From DATKIY01 sp963726755 (GTDB lineage Bacteria > Actinomycetota > Actinomycetes > JAHEKZ01), in the NCBI GenBank assembly GCA_963726755.1, contig CAVSDB010000002.1, forward strand, positions 124,001 to 188,000: a stretch of 64,000 nt of DNA. Direction: 5' to 3'. The notes below the pieces were generated by a model. It was not told the DNA's origin and did no database searches. It saw nothing but the letters and a program-made list of their open reading frames with translations. Shown here piece after piece: positions 30,616-41,830 of the stretch (position 1 is its first letter; every line of letters begins with the position of its first letter). The position numbers and the translations under genes were made by a program.

Positions 30616-31292
30616 GTGGCCACCCTGCCGACCCCAATGGACCTGAGGACACACCGACGGCCCCGTCGAGAACTGTTGCGCCCTGCATCCGTCGCCGATG
30701 GACCGACCTGGCTAAAGCCGCCGCCGCCGCGGGCGTCCTGGCCGGAACGGCCGCCATTGCAGCCACCGGTGTCCCCTCGTGGGAGGCGGACCTCTTCCGC
30801 GTCCTCAACGATGTGCCCGGTTGGGTTGACAACGTCGTGTGGCTCCCGATGCAATTCGGAAGTGCCTGGGCGCCGGCCATCGCTGCAGCAGCTGCCTGGT
30901 TCATCGCAAAGTCTTGGCGACCAGTTGTTGGCTCGCTGGTGGCCGGTTGGGGTGGCTGGTGGCTCGCCAAAGTTGTGAAGGACGAAATTGGTCGCGGTCG
31001 GCCCTATGAGGTTCTCGGAAGTCACGCCGTTCGTCCGTCTGCACTCACCGAGGGGCTTGGCTTCGTCAGCGGCCACAGCACGGTCGCCTTCGCATGTGCA
31101 GCAGTCCTCTCCCCCTACCTTTCACGCCCCTGGCGAGTAGGTGTCTACAGCTTGGCGGTCGTGGTGGCACTGTCTCGGGTGGTCGTCGGCGCGCACTTTC
31201 CGCTTGATGTTGTTGGCGGCGCGGCGCTTGGTCTGATGCTGGCCTATCTCTGGCACCTCGCGGTTGGTGTGCCCGAACCGGCGGCGGGCTAA
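30616..31292 (+). CDS. PAP2-family membrane phosphatase 1 (N-terminal frameshift)
   Basis: Type 2 phosphatidic-acid phosphatase superfamily. The three active-site blocks are KDEIGRGRPYE (KX6RP), FVSGHSTVAFA (SGH, with V replacing P) and SRVVVGAHFPLDVVGG (SRX5HX3D). The N-terminus from the GTG at 30616 is in a different frame and joins near 30715 (AKAAAAAGVLAGTAA). Likely removes a phosphate from a lipid such as undecaprenyl pyrophosphate or phosphatidate; substrate not determinable. Tandem with the next gene. Confidence 0.85.
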
Positions 31293-31299
31293 CGGTCAA

Positions 31300-31944
31300 G
31301 TGGCCACTGCCGTGACGTATACCCGACGCTGGCGCACCGACGGGGTCGCGTTGCTTGTGGCGATGGTTGTCCTCGGCCTCGCGGCCTTGGCAGCGGCGCA
31401 GGGCGTGAGCTCGTTCGAGGCCACTGTCTTTCACGCCATCAACGACTTACCTGAGTTCCTGTACCGACCCATGTGGCTGGCCCAGTTCTTGGGGTTGTTG
31501 TTGGTCCCCGCGGTCGTGGCAGTTGTTGCGCTGGGGTTTCGTCGCTGGCGGCTCGCCGTTGCCCTCCTCCTGCTGATCCCGTTGAAACTCTTCATCGAGA
31601 AGGGGGTGGTCAAGAACTTGGTCTACCGAGCCCGCCCCGGGACGTCCATCTGTGACCAGGACCCAAGTTGCCTCAACCTGCGCGACGTTCCCCTGGTCGG
31701 GCCGAGCTTTCCATCGGGACACGTGATCATCGCCTGCGGGATCGCCTGGCTCGTCGCTCCTTACGTTGGCCGAAAGTGGCGGTACGTCCTGGTTGGGATC
31801 TGTTGTGCAGTGGCTTTCGCGCGCGTGTACTTAGGAGCACACAATCCCCTAGACGTTGTCGCTGGAGCCGCGTGCGGCGTCACGGTCGGAGCCGTGCTGA
31901 ACCTGTTGCTTGGCGTTCCTGCGCGGCAATCGGAGGCTAGTTAG
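31300..31944 (+). CDS. PAP2-family membrane phosphatase 2
   Basis: 214 residues from the GTG at 31300, eight bases after PAP2 gene 1. Active-site blocks KNLVYRARPGT (KX6RP), FPSGHVIIACG and ARVYLGAHNPLDVVAG are complete, with about six membrane helices. A second, complete copy of the same superfamily in tandem. Its 3' end overlaps the convergent acyltransferase gene by 8 bases. Confidence 0.9.
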   Translation: MATAVTYTRRWRTDGVALLVAMVVLGLAALAAAQGVSSFEATVFHAINDLPEFLYRPMWLAQFLGLLLVPAVVAVVALGFRRWRLAVALLLLIPLKLFIEKGVVKNLVYRARPGTSICDQDPSCLNLRDVPLVGPSFPSGHVIIACGIAWLVAPYVGRKWRYVLVGICCAVAFARVYLGAHNPLDVVAGAACGVTVGAVLNLLLGVPARQSEAS

Positions 31945-33862
31945 TCGGTTTCTCGCGGTCCTTCGCCAGTTGCTCGACCTGGCGCAGCCCGTCGACAACA
32001 CCTCGCGCATACGCAGCAGCGCCGCTGTACGTCAGGTGAGTCCCATCGGCCACGAAGTACCCACCGCGATCCTTCGACAATCCCGCCCAGTTGACGACGA
32101 CGACGTTCTTCAACCCACGCGTGGCCTTATCGATCGCAGTGTTGCTTTGATCCATCCACGGAATCTGGGCACGGACGTTCACAAGGACTATGCCCTCGAT
32201 GTCGTCAAGGTCGACGAGCAGTTCGCGAAGGTCTTCCTCAACCGGAATGCCGTTGGTTCCGGTTTGGATGACGAGGAGTGGAGCGAGCTTGTCGAACTTC
32301 AAGCGTTGACGTATCCGGGCGATTGCGTCGTACGGCTGTCGGCCGACCTCGGCATCGAAGTGCGCATTCGGAAGCCGATCGATGATCGCATTTCTCGCGC
32401 TCAACGCGACTGAGTCGCCGACGACCGTCACGCGTCGTTGTGACAAGGGGACCGACTGGTGCTGGTGGTCTTTGCCGCCTCCGCGACCCGGATGTTGGGT
32501 GTTTTCGTTATCGTCCTTCTTCGGCCCGAGGGTGCCGGCTCCTACCGAAGTGACGCCGCCCAGGTACGTCGAACTGTCGACGATGGGGACCTGTGCTAGT
32601 GCGACTCCCCCGACCACGAGTGTCGCGGCGCTCGCGACGCCCACCCCAATCCAGCGGAAGCGGGTGTGGGAATCTCCTGCGCGAAGGCGTCGCCACGACG
32701 CGCCTAAGGCACCGCGGCGAATGGGCATCTCGACCCACCGATAGCTGGCCTCGGCACAGACACCAGTGAGGGCTAGGGAGGTCAGCGCCGCCGCCCAGCC
32801 TGAGTACGGCAAATCGATCGTGGGGCGGGTCACCAAGAAGATGGGCCAGTGCCAGAGGTAAATGCCGTAGGAGCGGGTCCCAAGCCAGCGCAGTACTCGG
32901 TTCCCGAGCCCCCGGCCGAATTGGCTGGCTGGGTGCGAAGCAGCCATCACTAGCCCAGCGGTCACTATCGCGAACACCAAAAAGCCACCGCGGTAGAGCC
33001 AGGTCGAGGTGTCGGGTAGCCACAAAAAGAACCACCCCATGACGAGCATGGAGACGATGCCAACCGTCGTCAGGAAGACCTGTGCAGACTTCGGAACGAA
33101 AGTCGGCAGACGCGAGGGTCGCCACACAACCGCAAGCGCGGCACCAACCATCACCGTCATCGCATGTGTGTCGGACCCGAAGTACACCCGCGCCGTATCG
33201 GTGAGTGCAGGAATGTGTTCGTGGACAGCGAGCGTGGCCATCCAGATGGTCGACGCAACTGCGCCGATCAACGCCGTGATACCAACACCGCGTCGCCCCC
33301 ACGGTCGCCAAACCAACAACAAGACCGTCGGCCAGATCAGATAGAACTGCTCCTCGAGTGCGAGTGACCACAAGTGCTGAAGCATCGGCGGTCGACCGAT
33401 GACTTCGAAGTAACTGCGGGAGTCGAAGATGTACCACCAGTTCGTGGTGTAGGTCAGCGACGACAAGCACGTCCTGGCGGAATTGTGACGCCGCATCACG
33501 TGCAACGGTCAGGCACAACACCGCAGTGAAGGCGAGAACGACCAGCAGCGCCGGTAGCAGTCGCCGCGCACGCCGTAAGTAGAACTGCTTGAAGCGGAGG
33601 GAGCCGTGGCTTTCGACTTCTTCGAGCAGCAGGTGGTGATGAGGAATCCGGACAGCACGAAGAAGGTGTCAACACCGAGGTAGCCCCCGGGAAAGATTCT
33701 CGCTGGCAGGTGAAAGAGGAGTACGGCGGTGACCGCGATGGCGCGAACTCCGTCGAGTCCGGGAAGGTACGGCAATCGCTGAGGGCTCGGCCAGTTCGGT
33801 GAGCGACGCTTGGATTTAGTCGCGCTTATGCCCGAACCAGTGTCGACAGTTACTTCGGGCAT
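31937..33862 (-). CDS. OafA-type acyltransferase with C-terminal SGNH domain (frameshifted)
   Basis: Acyltransferase-3 membrane domain: YLPGLDGVRAIAVTAVLLFH near the N-terminus, GGYLGVDTFFVLSGFLIT, LWSLALEEQFYLIWP and GTRSYGIYLWHWPIF are the classic motifs. After about ten helices there is an extracytoplasmic SGNH hydrolase: RRVTVVGDSVALSARNA, TGTNGIP and ADGTHLTYSG. Such proteins O-acetylate cell-wall or capsular sugars. One shift near 33510. About 641 codons. Start at MPEVTVDTGSG. Confidence 0.9.
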
Positions 33863-33909
33863 TTGGTCGAGTGTAACGGCGCCCGCCGACGATCCGCACC
33901 GCCCAAAAG

Positions 33910-35520
33910 TCAGGCGAATCGGACTCGCCAAGTTGCATGTCCGGCGCGAAGTAGGCCATAGGTGATGGCATCGGACAACGCCGACCAGGACGCTGCGATG
34001 ACGTTCTCGTGAACTCCGATTGTGTCCCACTCGCCACGACCGTCACTGGTCTCGATCAGGACTCGAGTGACCGATGCGGTCCCCTCGCGTCCCTCAAGGA
34101 TTCGCACCTTGTAGTCAACGAGTTCCAACGCATTCAGCTCTGGGTAGATCTGAGACAGTGCCTGCCGCAGAGGCGTTGTCCAGGGCGTTGACCGGCCCGT
34201 TGCCCTCGCCGGTGGCAACGATGCGCTCACCGTTGGCGTACAGCTTGACGGTGGACTCGCTGACGATCGCCGCGTCGGTTCGCTGCTCGACGATCACCCG
34301 CCAGGACTCGACCGTGAAGTGGCGACGGGCCTTGCCGAAGACCACTTCGTCGACCAGCAGCTCAAACGAGGCGTCTGCCGCCTCGAAGCTGTACCCCTCT
34401 GCCTCGAGTTCCTTGACCCGATCGACGACGCGACCGACCGCGTCCTTGTCTGACAGATCGATGCCGAGCTCTCGACCCTTGAGCTCGATGGAGGCCCGAC
34501 CGGCCATCTCGGTGACGAGCACCCGCATGTCGTTGCCGACGACGACTGGGTCGATGAAGTTGTACAGGTCTGGCGAAACTTTGATCGCACTTGCGTGCAG
34601 CCCGGCCTTGTGGGCGAATGCCGAAACTCCGACGTATGCCTGATGCGTGTTTGGTGCGATGTTCGCAATCTCGGCAAGGGCGTGCGAGACCCGAACCATT
34701 TCCGACAGCTTGCCTTCGGGCAGCACTCTGCGATCGAGTCGAGTCTCGAGGTTTCCGACGACGGCAAACAGGTCTGCGTTCCCTGTGCGTTCGCCGTATC
34801 CGTTGGCGGTGCACTGAACGTGGGTAGCGCCAACCTCGACGGCCGCCACCGTGTTGGCGACCGCGCACGACGTGTCGTCCTGGCAGTGGATTCCGATTCG
34901 AACGTCGTCGGTCCGCGTCCATCACCTCGCCAGCGATGCGCTGGATACCGGACGGCAGCATCCCTCCGTTGGTGTCACACAGCACAGCCACGTCGGCACC
35001 GGCCTCACGCGCAGCCTCGATAACTCTTACGCCGTAGTCAGGGTCTCGGTAGGTACCCGTCGAAGAAGTGCTCGAGATCGACGAAGACCCGGCGACCCTC
35101 GTCCACGAGGAACTGGACGGTGTCGGAGACCATCGCGAGGTTCTCCTCCGGCGTGGTCCGAAGCGCCTCTTTGACGTGCCTCAGGTCAGACTTGGCAACC
35201 AAGGTGACGACCGGTGTCTGGGCTGCAAGCAGTGCCAACACTTGCGGATCATCGGCAACCTTTTGGTCGGGCCGTCGAGTCGCACCGAAGGCAACCAACT
35301 GCGCGCAAGTCAGTGCGAGTTCGGTTCGGGCACGCTCAAAGAACTCGGTGTCCTTCGGCAATGCACCGGGCCAACCTCCTTCGATGAAACCGACACCGAG
35401 TTCGTCCAACAGTCTCGCGACCGACAACTTGTCAGCGACGGAGTACGAAATCCCTTCGCGCTGGGCACCATCGCGCAGCGTGACGTCGTACACGTGAAAT
35501 GCGTCGTCGGGCCGACTCAT
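33910..35520 (-). CDS. cimA: (R)-citramalate synthase (frameshifted)
   Basis: Condenses pyruvate and acetyl-CoA to citramalate, a threonine-independent entry to isoleucine; also called LeuA2-like. VYDVTLRDGAQREGISYSVA is the HMGL-like catalytic N-terminus, FIEGGWPGALPKDTEFF is characteristic of CimA, and DLEHFFDGY follows. The C-terminal LeuA dimer/allosteric domain (ELVDYKVRILEGREGTASV) reaches 33910. Shifts near 35045, 34990, 34850 and 34190. An SD GGAGGA sits at 35525-35530. A leader peptide and terminator precede it. About 537 codons. Confidence 0.93.
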
Positions 35521-35534
35521 TGAATCCTCCAACC

Positions 35535-35620
35535 AAAAGACCCCCCGCAAAGTGCGAGAGGTCGGCGCATCAGGCTGGCCTGATGCGCTAGCAGATAATG
35601 GTCGCGTACACCATGCGCAT
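35535..35620 (-). promoter_or_regulatory. Leader peptide plus terminator (attenuator) in front of cimA
   Basis: On the minus strand a short frame at 35620-35588 encodes MRMVYATIIC, with two adjacent isoleucine codons (ATT ATC) just before the stop. A perfect 10-base hairpin follows (35565-35588, arms GCGCATCAGG / CCTGATGCGC), then a second hairpin (35539-35563, stem GACCTCTCGCA / TGCGGGGGGTC with G-U pairs, loop CTT) followed by TTTT at 35538-35535. This is the layout of an isoleucine-sensing attenuator. I could not find a convincing antiterminator pairing, so the mechanism is inferred. Confidence 0.6.
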
Positions 35621-35673
35621 AGTCTGACACATCGCAGCGAGAAGCAGCGTCGACTGGGAGGATGAGCCAGATC

Positions 35674-36484
35674 ATGGTGCGTGGCAGCCACCGCATGCGG
35701 CACGGGTCAGGGCGCTGGATCGCCCTTGCCGTCGTCGTGGCAGTGGTGCTCGCTGGAGCGGGATTCGTTCTTCGAAATAGCCTCACCCAGTCGGAGGCGA
35801 CCACGTCCGCCGCCCGCCGTGCAGCAGCCGACCCTGATGGCTGTCGCCGAACGCAGACGGACCACGCCACCGGAGTCGCTGATCGAGGTGCCAGCCCCGC
35901 CAACCTTTCCGCCGAGTACGAGCGTCCTGGTCATCGGAGACTCGTTGGCGGTGGGCATCGCCGAGCAGGTCACGTCGCGAAATGCCGGACCGTCAGATCG
36001 TTGTGGAGGCCGCCGAAGGCAGGAACACCGGAACCTCGGTGGCACTCGTCGCTGACCATGCGGCGTACACCCCGTCGATCTGGGTCGTCAGTCTTGGCAC
36101 GAACGACAACAGCGATGAGTTCGCCGACAATGCCGAGGCATTGATGGAGCTAGCCGGCCATGATCGATGCGTGCTCTGGTACGACGTCTATCGACCTGTC
36201 GAGGTGACGAGATCAACGCCATCCTGCGAGGGATCCAAGCAGCCCACTCCAACATGGAGATCCTGAATTGGCAGGACATGGCACTGGCCCACCCCGAGTG
36301 GTTCTCCTCTGATGGCATTCACCCCTCAGCCGAGGGGTACCTGGCAGCGCAGCAAACTTGCCACCCGTGCCGTCTCGGAAACCTGTACAGATCCTGGGCT
36401 CGTAAGGTGGGTCAGACTAGCGGGTACGAGCGGATGCATCCAACCGTGGGGGTCGTCGATTCTGCCGTGTTGCAGGTCGAGTAA
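35674..36484 (+). CDS. Membrane-anchored SGNH-fold hydrolase (frameshifted)
   Basis: N-terminal membrane anchor (WIALAVVVAVVLAGAGFVL), Pro/Thr-rich linker (RRRTTPPESLIEVPAPPTF), then a GDSL/SGNH esterase domain: VLVIGDSLAVGIA (catalytic Ser), VSLGTNDNSDEF (block III) and FSSDGIHPSAEGYLA (Asp-His). Substrate unknown; an extracytoplasmic esterase or acetyltransferase-like role is plausible. Shifts near 35810, 35980 and 36200. The 3' end is ambiguous (36484 or about 36410) and collides with the ilvE 3' end. Confidence 0.75.
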
Positions 36485-37511
36485 ATGATCGCGCAGCCGT
36501 AACGTCACCGGACCTGGCTCTCCCTCACCGACGGTCCAACTGCGGTCCGCAGACTTCACGTGGCCAACGGGCGTGATTACAGCGGCCGTGCCGCACGCAA
36601 ACACTTCACTGATGGTGCCGTCGAGATTGCCCTCACGCCATTGCTCGACGTTGATTCGCTCTTCGCTGGCAGGGATCCCAAGGTCTGCGGCGACGGTCAG
36701 CAACGAGTCGCGCGTGATTCCCGGCAGCAGCGCGCCGGTAAGCGTTGGAGTCACAACACGAGCGTCTGCACCGGTGCCGTAGACGAAGTAGAGGTTCATG
36801 CCGCCCATCTCTTCGACCCATCGGTGCTCAGCTGCGTCCAACCAGACGACCTGGTCGCATTCGTGCTCGGTCGCCTGCGCTTGCGCGATGAGCGATGCCG
36901 CATAGTTCCCCGCGCACTTGGCTTCGCCGGTTCCGCCAGGTGCCGCCCGCACGTACTCGGTCGACAGCCAGACCGATACCGGTTTAACACCGCCGCGGAA
37001 GTACGCACCAGCTGGCGAAGCAATGAGCAGGAAGAGGTACGAACTGGCCGGTTTGACGCCAAGGCCGACCTCGGTGGAGAACATGAACGGACGCAGGTAC
37101 AGGCTCATCTCATCGCTGGTCGGGACCCACGTGCGGTCTTGCTGCACCAGCGCACCGATTGCGTCGACGAAGAGGTCCTCGGGTAGTTCGGGCATGGCCA
37201 ATCGCGCTGCGGATTTCTGAAACCGTCGAGCGTTCAACGTTGGCCGAAACGTGGCGATGGAACCGTCGGCGCGGTGATAGGCCTTAAGCCCCTCGAAGAT
37301 CTCCTGCCCGTAGTGAAGAGCCATCGTCGCTGGGTCGAGTTCCAGTGGGCCATACGGAACGAGTTCGGCGTCGTGCCAGCCGCGACCGTCGGTCCATTGG
37401 ATCGTGACCATGTGATCGGTGAAGAACCGGCCGAACCCGGGATCAGCGAGAATCGCCTCGCCGCTGCTCGTCAGGCAGCGGCTGGCTCGTGGGCTTCAGC
37501 GCGATCGTCAT
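36326..37511 (-). CDS. ilvE: Branched-chain amino acid aminotransferase (frameshifted N-terminus)
   Basis: Last step for Leu, Ile and Val; PLP enzyme of fold type IV. MTIALKPTSQPLPDEQRR at 37511 continues after a shift near 37445 into GRFFTDHMVTIQWTDGRGWH. LHYGQEIFEGLKAY, KCAGNYAASLIAQ (PLP lysine region), GGMNLYFVYG and EVFACGTAAVITPVG are conserved. The open frame ends at 36326, but homologues end near GWMHPLV, so the true stop is probably about 36410. It lies 12 bases after leuB. Confidence 0.93.
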
Positions 37512-37523
37512 CGTCAGATCCTC

Positions 37524-38573
37524 TCAGCCAGCCGCGGCAGCGGCCAGCGCGTCCCCAATTTCAGCGGTATTGCGTTCGCTGGAACCCCGCTGGGCAAGGT
37601 CTTCGGTGACCGCGCGCTCCACGCTCCGAGCCGCCTCGGTCAGTGAAAGGTGATCGAGCAACATACCCACTGACAGCACCGTGGCGGTCGGGTCCGCGAT
37701 GCCTTGCCCCGCGATGTCCGGGGCAGAACCGTGGACCGGCTCGAACATGCTGGGGTTGGTACGACTCACATCAAGGTTGCCACTTGCGGCACGTCCAATC
37801 CCTCCGGCGATGGCCGCGCCAATGTCAGTGATGATGTCGCCAAAGAGGTTGTCGGTGACTACGACGTCGAACCGCTCTGGTGCGGTGACGAAGAACATGC
37901 TCGCCGCGTCGACGTGCAGATACTCGGTCTCGACCTCGGGAAACTCCGTCGCAACCGCATTAAACGTTCGGGTCCACAGATCACCAGAGTGAGTCAGGAC
38001 GTTGTTCTTGTGTACCAATGACAACTTCTGACGTGGGCGAGCGTGTGCCCGGCCAAAGGCGTCACGCACTACTCGTTCCACACCGAATGCGGTGTTGAGA
38101 CTCTCCTCGGTGGCCACCTCATGGCGAGTTCCCCGACGCAACGTGCCACCCGAACCGGCGTACGGTCCCTCAGTTCCTTCTCGCACGACAATCATGTCGA
38201 TGTCCTGCGGCGTCTTGCCGGCCAACGGGGTAGCGACTCCCGGGTATAGCCGCACTGGGCGAAGGTTGACGTGATGGTCGAGCTCGAACCGAAGTCGCAA
38301 CAGCAAGCCACGCTCGAGCACGCCACTCGGCACGGACGGATCTCCGACTGCGCCAAGGAGGATCACATCGTGTGCGCGAATCTCCTCAAGAACCGAATCC
38401 GGCAACGTTTCACCGGTCGCATGCCAACGTCGAGCACCCAGGTCATACTCAGTCCGCTCGAACTTGACCGAATTCTGGGCAGCGACCGCCTCGAGGACCT
38501 TAAGACCTTCAGTCACCACCTCAGGGCCGATGCCGTCCCCTGCGATCACGGCCACGCGAATCGTCGTCGTCAT
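37524..38573 (-). CDS. leuB: 3-isopropylmalate dehydrogenase
   Basis: Oxidative decarboxylation in leucine synthesis. VAVIAGDGIGPEVV, VVREGTEGPYAG, the Mg-binding DNLFGDIITDIGAAIAGG and the NAD-binding EPVHGSAPDIAGQG are intact. Complete, 349 residues, unbroken. It begins 3 bases after serA. Confidence 0.97.
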   Translation of the reverse strand: MTTTIRVAVIAGDGIGPEVVTEGLKVLEAVAAQNSVKFERTEYDLGARRWHATGETLPDSVLEEIRAHDVILLGAVGDPSVPSGVLERGLLLRLRFELDHHVNLRPVRLYPGVATPLAGKTPQDIDMIVVREGTEGPYAGSGGTLRRGTRHEVATEESLNTAFGVERVVRDAFGRAHARPRQKLSLVHKNNVLTHSGDLWTRTFNAVATEFPEVETEYLHVDAASMFFVTAPERFDVVVTDNLFGDIITDIGAAIAGGIGRAASGNLDVSRTNPSMFEPVHGSAPDIAGQGIADPTATVLSVGMLLDHLSLTEAARSVERAVTEDLAQRGSSERNTAEIGDALAAAAAG

Positions 38574-38576
38574 GAG

Positions 38577-40173
38577 TCAGTCGAGTCCTTCGAGGTCGAG
38601 TGCACGTCCTTCGTGGGCACCAATAGCTTCGATGATTTCGTTCAAGGCATCGGCCTCGATGGGTGAGTCAACGGTCATAGCGATGAGCGCATGACCGCCT
38701 GCCATATCGCGGCTCACCTGCATACCAGCGATATTGACACCCTGTTCGCCAAGGACGCGTCCGAGTTCGCCAACCACACCTGGTCGGTCGTCGTAGCGGA
38801 AGAACGCCAGGTGTTCTGACGGTTGCAGGTCCACGTCGAAGCCATCGATCTCGACCAACTTCTCGACATGTTTTGGGCCGGTGAGCGTGCCGCTCACAGT
38901 CAAGTGGCGGCCATCAGCCAGGCCGCCACGAATCGTCACCAAGTTTCGGTGGTCAGGGCTATGTGACTCGGTGACTAGCCCGACTTGGACGCCGCGCTCG
39001 GCGGCGAGCAGCGGGGCATTGACGTAGCTGACTTGCTCGTCGACAACCGCAGTGAACACACCCTTTAGAGCCGCCAACTCAAGGACCTTCACGTCCTCGC
39101 TTGAGATCTCGCCGCGCACTTCAACCGTCAATCCTTCGGGCGCCCCACCAGCCAGGCCGGTAAACACCCGACCCAACTTCTCGGCGAGTGGAATGAACGG
39201 GCGCACGTCCTCGGCGATAACGCCACCTTTAACGTTCACGGCGTCAGGTACCAATTCGCCCGCGAGCGCGAGACGGACTGACTTCGCGACCGCGATGCCG
39301 GCTTTCTCCTGCGCCTCGTCGGTGCTGGCACCAAGGTGCGGCGTCACCACAATCTGTTCATGCTCGAACAGTGGCGACGACGTGCAAGGCTCCTCGCTGA
39401 AGACATCAACTCCGGCCGCTTGCACTCGACCTTCAGCAACTGCTGTTGCGAGGGCGGACTCGTCAACGATCCCACCGCGTGCCGCGTTCACGATGATGAC
39501 TGTTGGCTTGACCAGCTTCAGTTGGTCAGCTGCCGATGAGTCCGACGGTCTCAGGGGTCTTTGGCAAGTGCACCGTGATGAAGTCGCTCTGAGCGAGCAG
39601 TTCATCGAGCTCCACGAGCTGGATTCCGAGCTGAGCCGCGCGACCCGGCTGCACATACGGGTCGTAAGCGATGACTTTGGTCCCGAAGGCCATCAGACGT
39701 TGTGCGGCGAGCACTCCGATTCGGCCAAGGCCGAGAACTCCGACGACCTTGCCGTAGACCTCGACGCCGGTGTACTTCGAACGCTTCCACTCACCATTGC
39801 GCAGTGCCGCGTTAGCCGGTGCGATGTTTCTGGCCGCTGCCAGCAGCAATGCAACTGCTAGTTCCGCGGCGCTGACGATGTTCGACGTCGGAGCATTGAC
39901 GACCATAACCCCGGCTTGCGTTGCCGCCGGGACGTCGACATTGTCGAGTCCGACCCCCGCGCGAGCAATCACCCTGAGTCGACGTGCCGCACCGAGCGCC
40001 GCCGAGTCGATCTGCGTGGCGCTGCGAACCAACACCGCATCGACGTCGACGATCGCGGCCAGCAACTCGTCTCGGTCAGCGCCATTGCACGTTCGGATCT
40101 CGAAATCGGGGCCGAGGGCTTCAACTGTCGCAGGCGACAACTCTTCGGCTATTAGAACAATCGGTCGGCTCAC
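38577..40173 (-). CDS. serA: D-3-phosphoglycerate dehydrogenase (one frameshift)
   Basis: First step of serine synthesis. RARAGVGLDNVDV-like block (RVIARAGVGLDNVDVPAA), Rossmann VVGVLGLGRIGVLAAQRL, VNAARGGIVDESALA and VVTPHLGASTDEAQEKAG with the catalytic His, then the long-form intervening domain and a C-terminal ACT domain (DRPGVVGELGRVLGEQGVNI). Long, serine-regulated actinobacterial form. One shift near 39535. About 532 codons. It sits within the ilv-leu cluster, 40 bases after ilvC. Confidence 0.96.
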
Positions 40174-40213
40174 GTAGGAATCCTCATCGCGGAGTGCCCG
40201 GGGAAGGCTCGGC

Positions 40214-41242
<1,029 letters not shown>

Positions 41243-41290
41243 GGGTCATCCTTTGATCGTTGGTTGTAGGTGGGTGTGTTTGCATATTTC

Positions 41291-41830
41291 TCACGCGGTT
41301 CGGTCTGCGGGACGATCGGCGGCTCGTAACGAGCGATCGGTGATCGATCGGCCACCGCGTCCCATTGCAACCATGCCGGACTGAACAAGTTCCTTGACCC
41401 CAAAGGGTTCGAGAACATGCATCAAAGCGGCGAGTTTGTCAGAGTTGCCAGTGGCCTCAATGATCACCGTGTCGGCAGAGACGTCGACAACCTTGGCTCG
41501 AAACAACGTCACGGTTTCCAGCACTTGCGAACGAGTCTCCGCATCCGCTCGTACCTTCACCAGGACGATCTCGCGCTGGATCGATGACGTCTGATCGAGT
41601 TCGACGATCTTAAGCACGTTGATCAGCTTGTTGAGCTGTTTGGTTACCTGCTCAAGTGGTAGGTCGTCGACATTGACGACGATCGTCATGCGCGACACGG
41701 CCTCATGTTCGGTCGGGCCAACAGCGAGCGACTCAATGTTGAAGCCACGCCTGGAAAACAGCGAGGCAATTCGAGCCAGCACACCGGGCTGGTCCTCAAC
41801 CAGTACAGACAGCGTGTGTCTAGTCATCAC
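41291..41830 (-). CDS. ilvN: Acetolactate synthase small (regulatory) subunit
   Basis: ACT-domain regulatory partner of IlvB that mediates valine feedback. HTLSVLVEDQPGVLARIASL and the following ...FNIESLAVGPTEH form the ACT fold; a C-terminal ACT-like domain follows. 179 residues, complete. Its start overlaps the ilvB stop (ATGA), so translation is coupled. Confidence 0.96.
   Translation of the reverse strand: MMTRHTLSVLVEDQPGVLARIASLFSRRGFNIESLAVGPTEHEAVSRMTIVVNVDDLPLEQVTKQLNKLINVLKIVELDQTSSIQREIVLVKVRADAETRSQVLETVTLFRAKVVDVSADTVIIEATGNSDKLAALMHVLEPFGVKELVQSGMVAMGRGGRSITDRSLRAADRPADRTA

Noticed and set aside
40174..40213. Possible attenuator before serA
   Set aside because: Only 40 bases between ilvC and serA, with no leader frame or hairpin.
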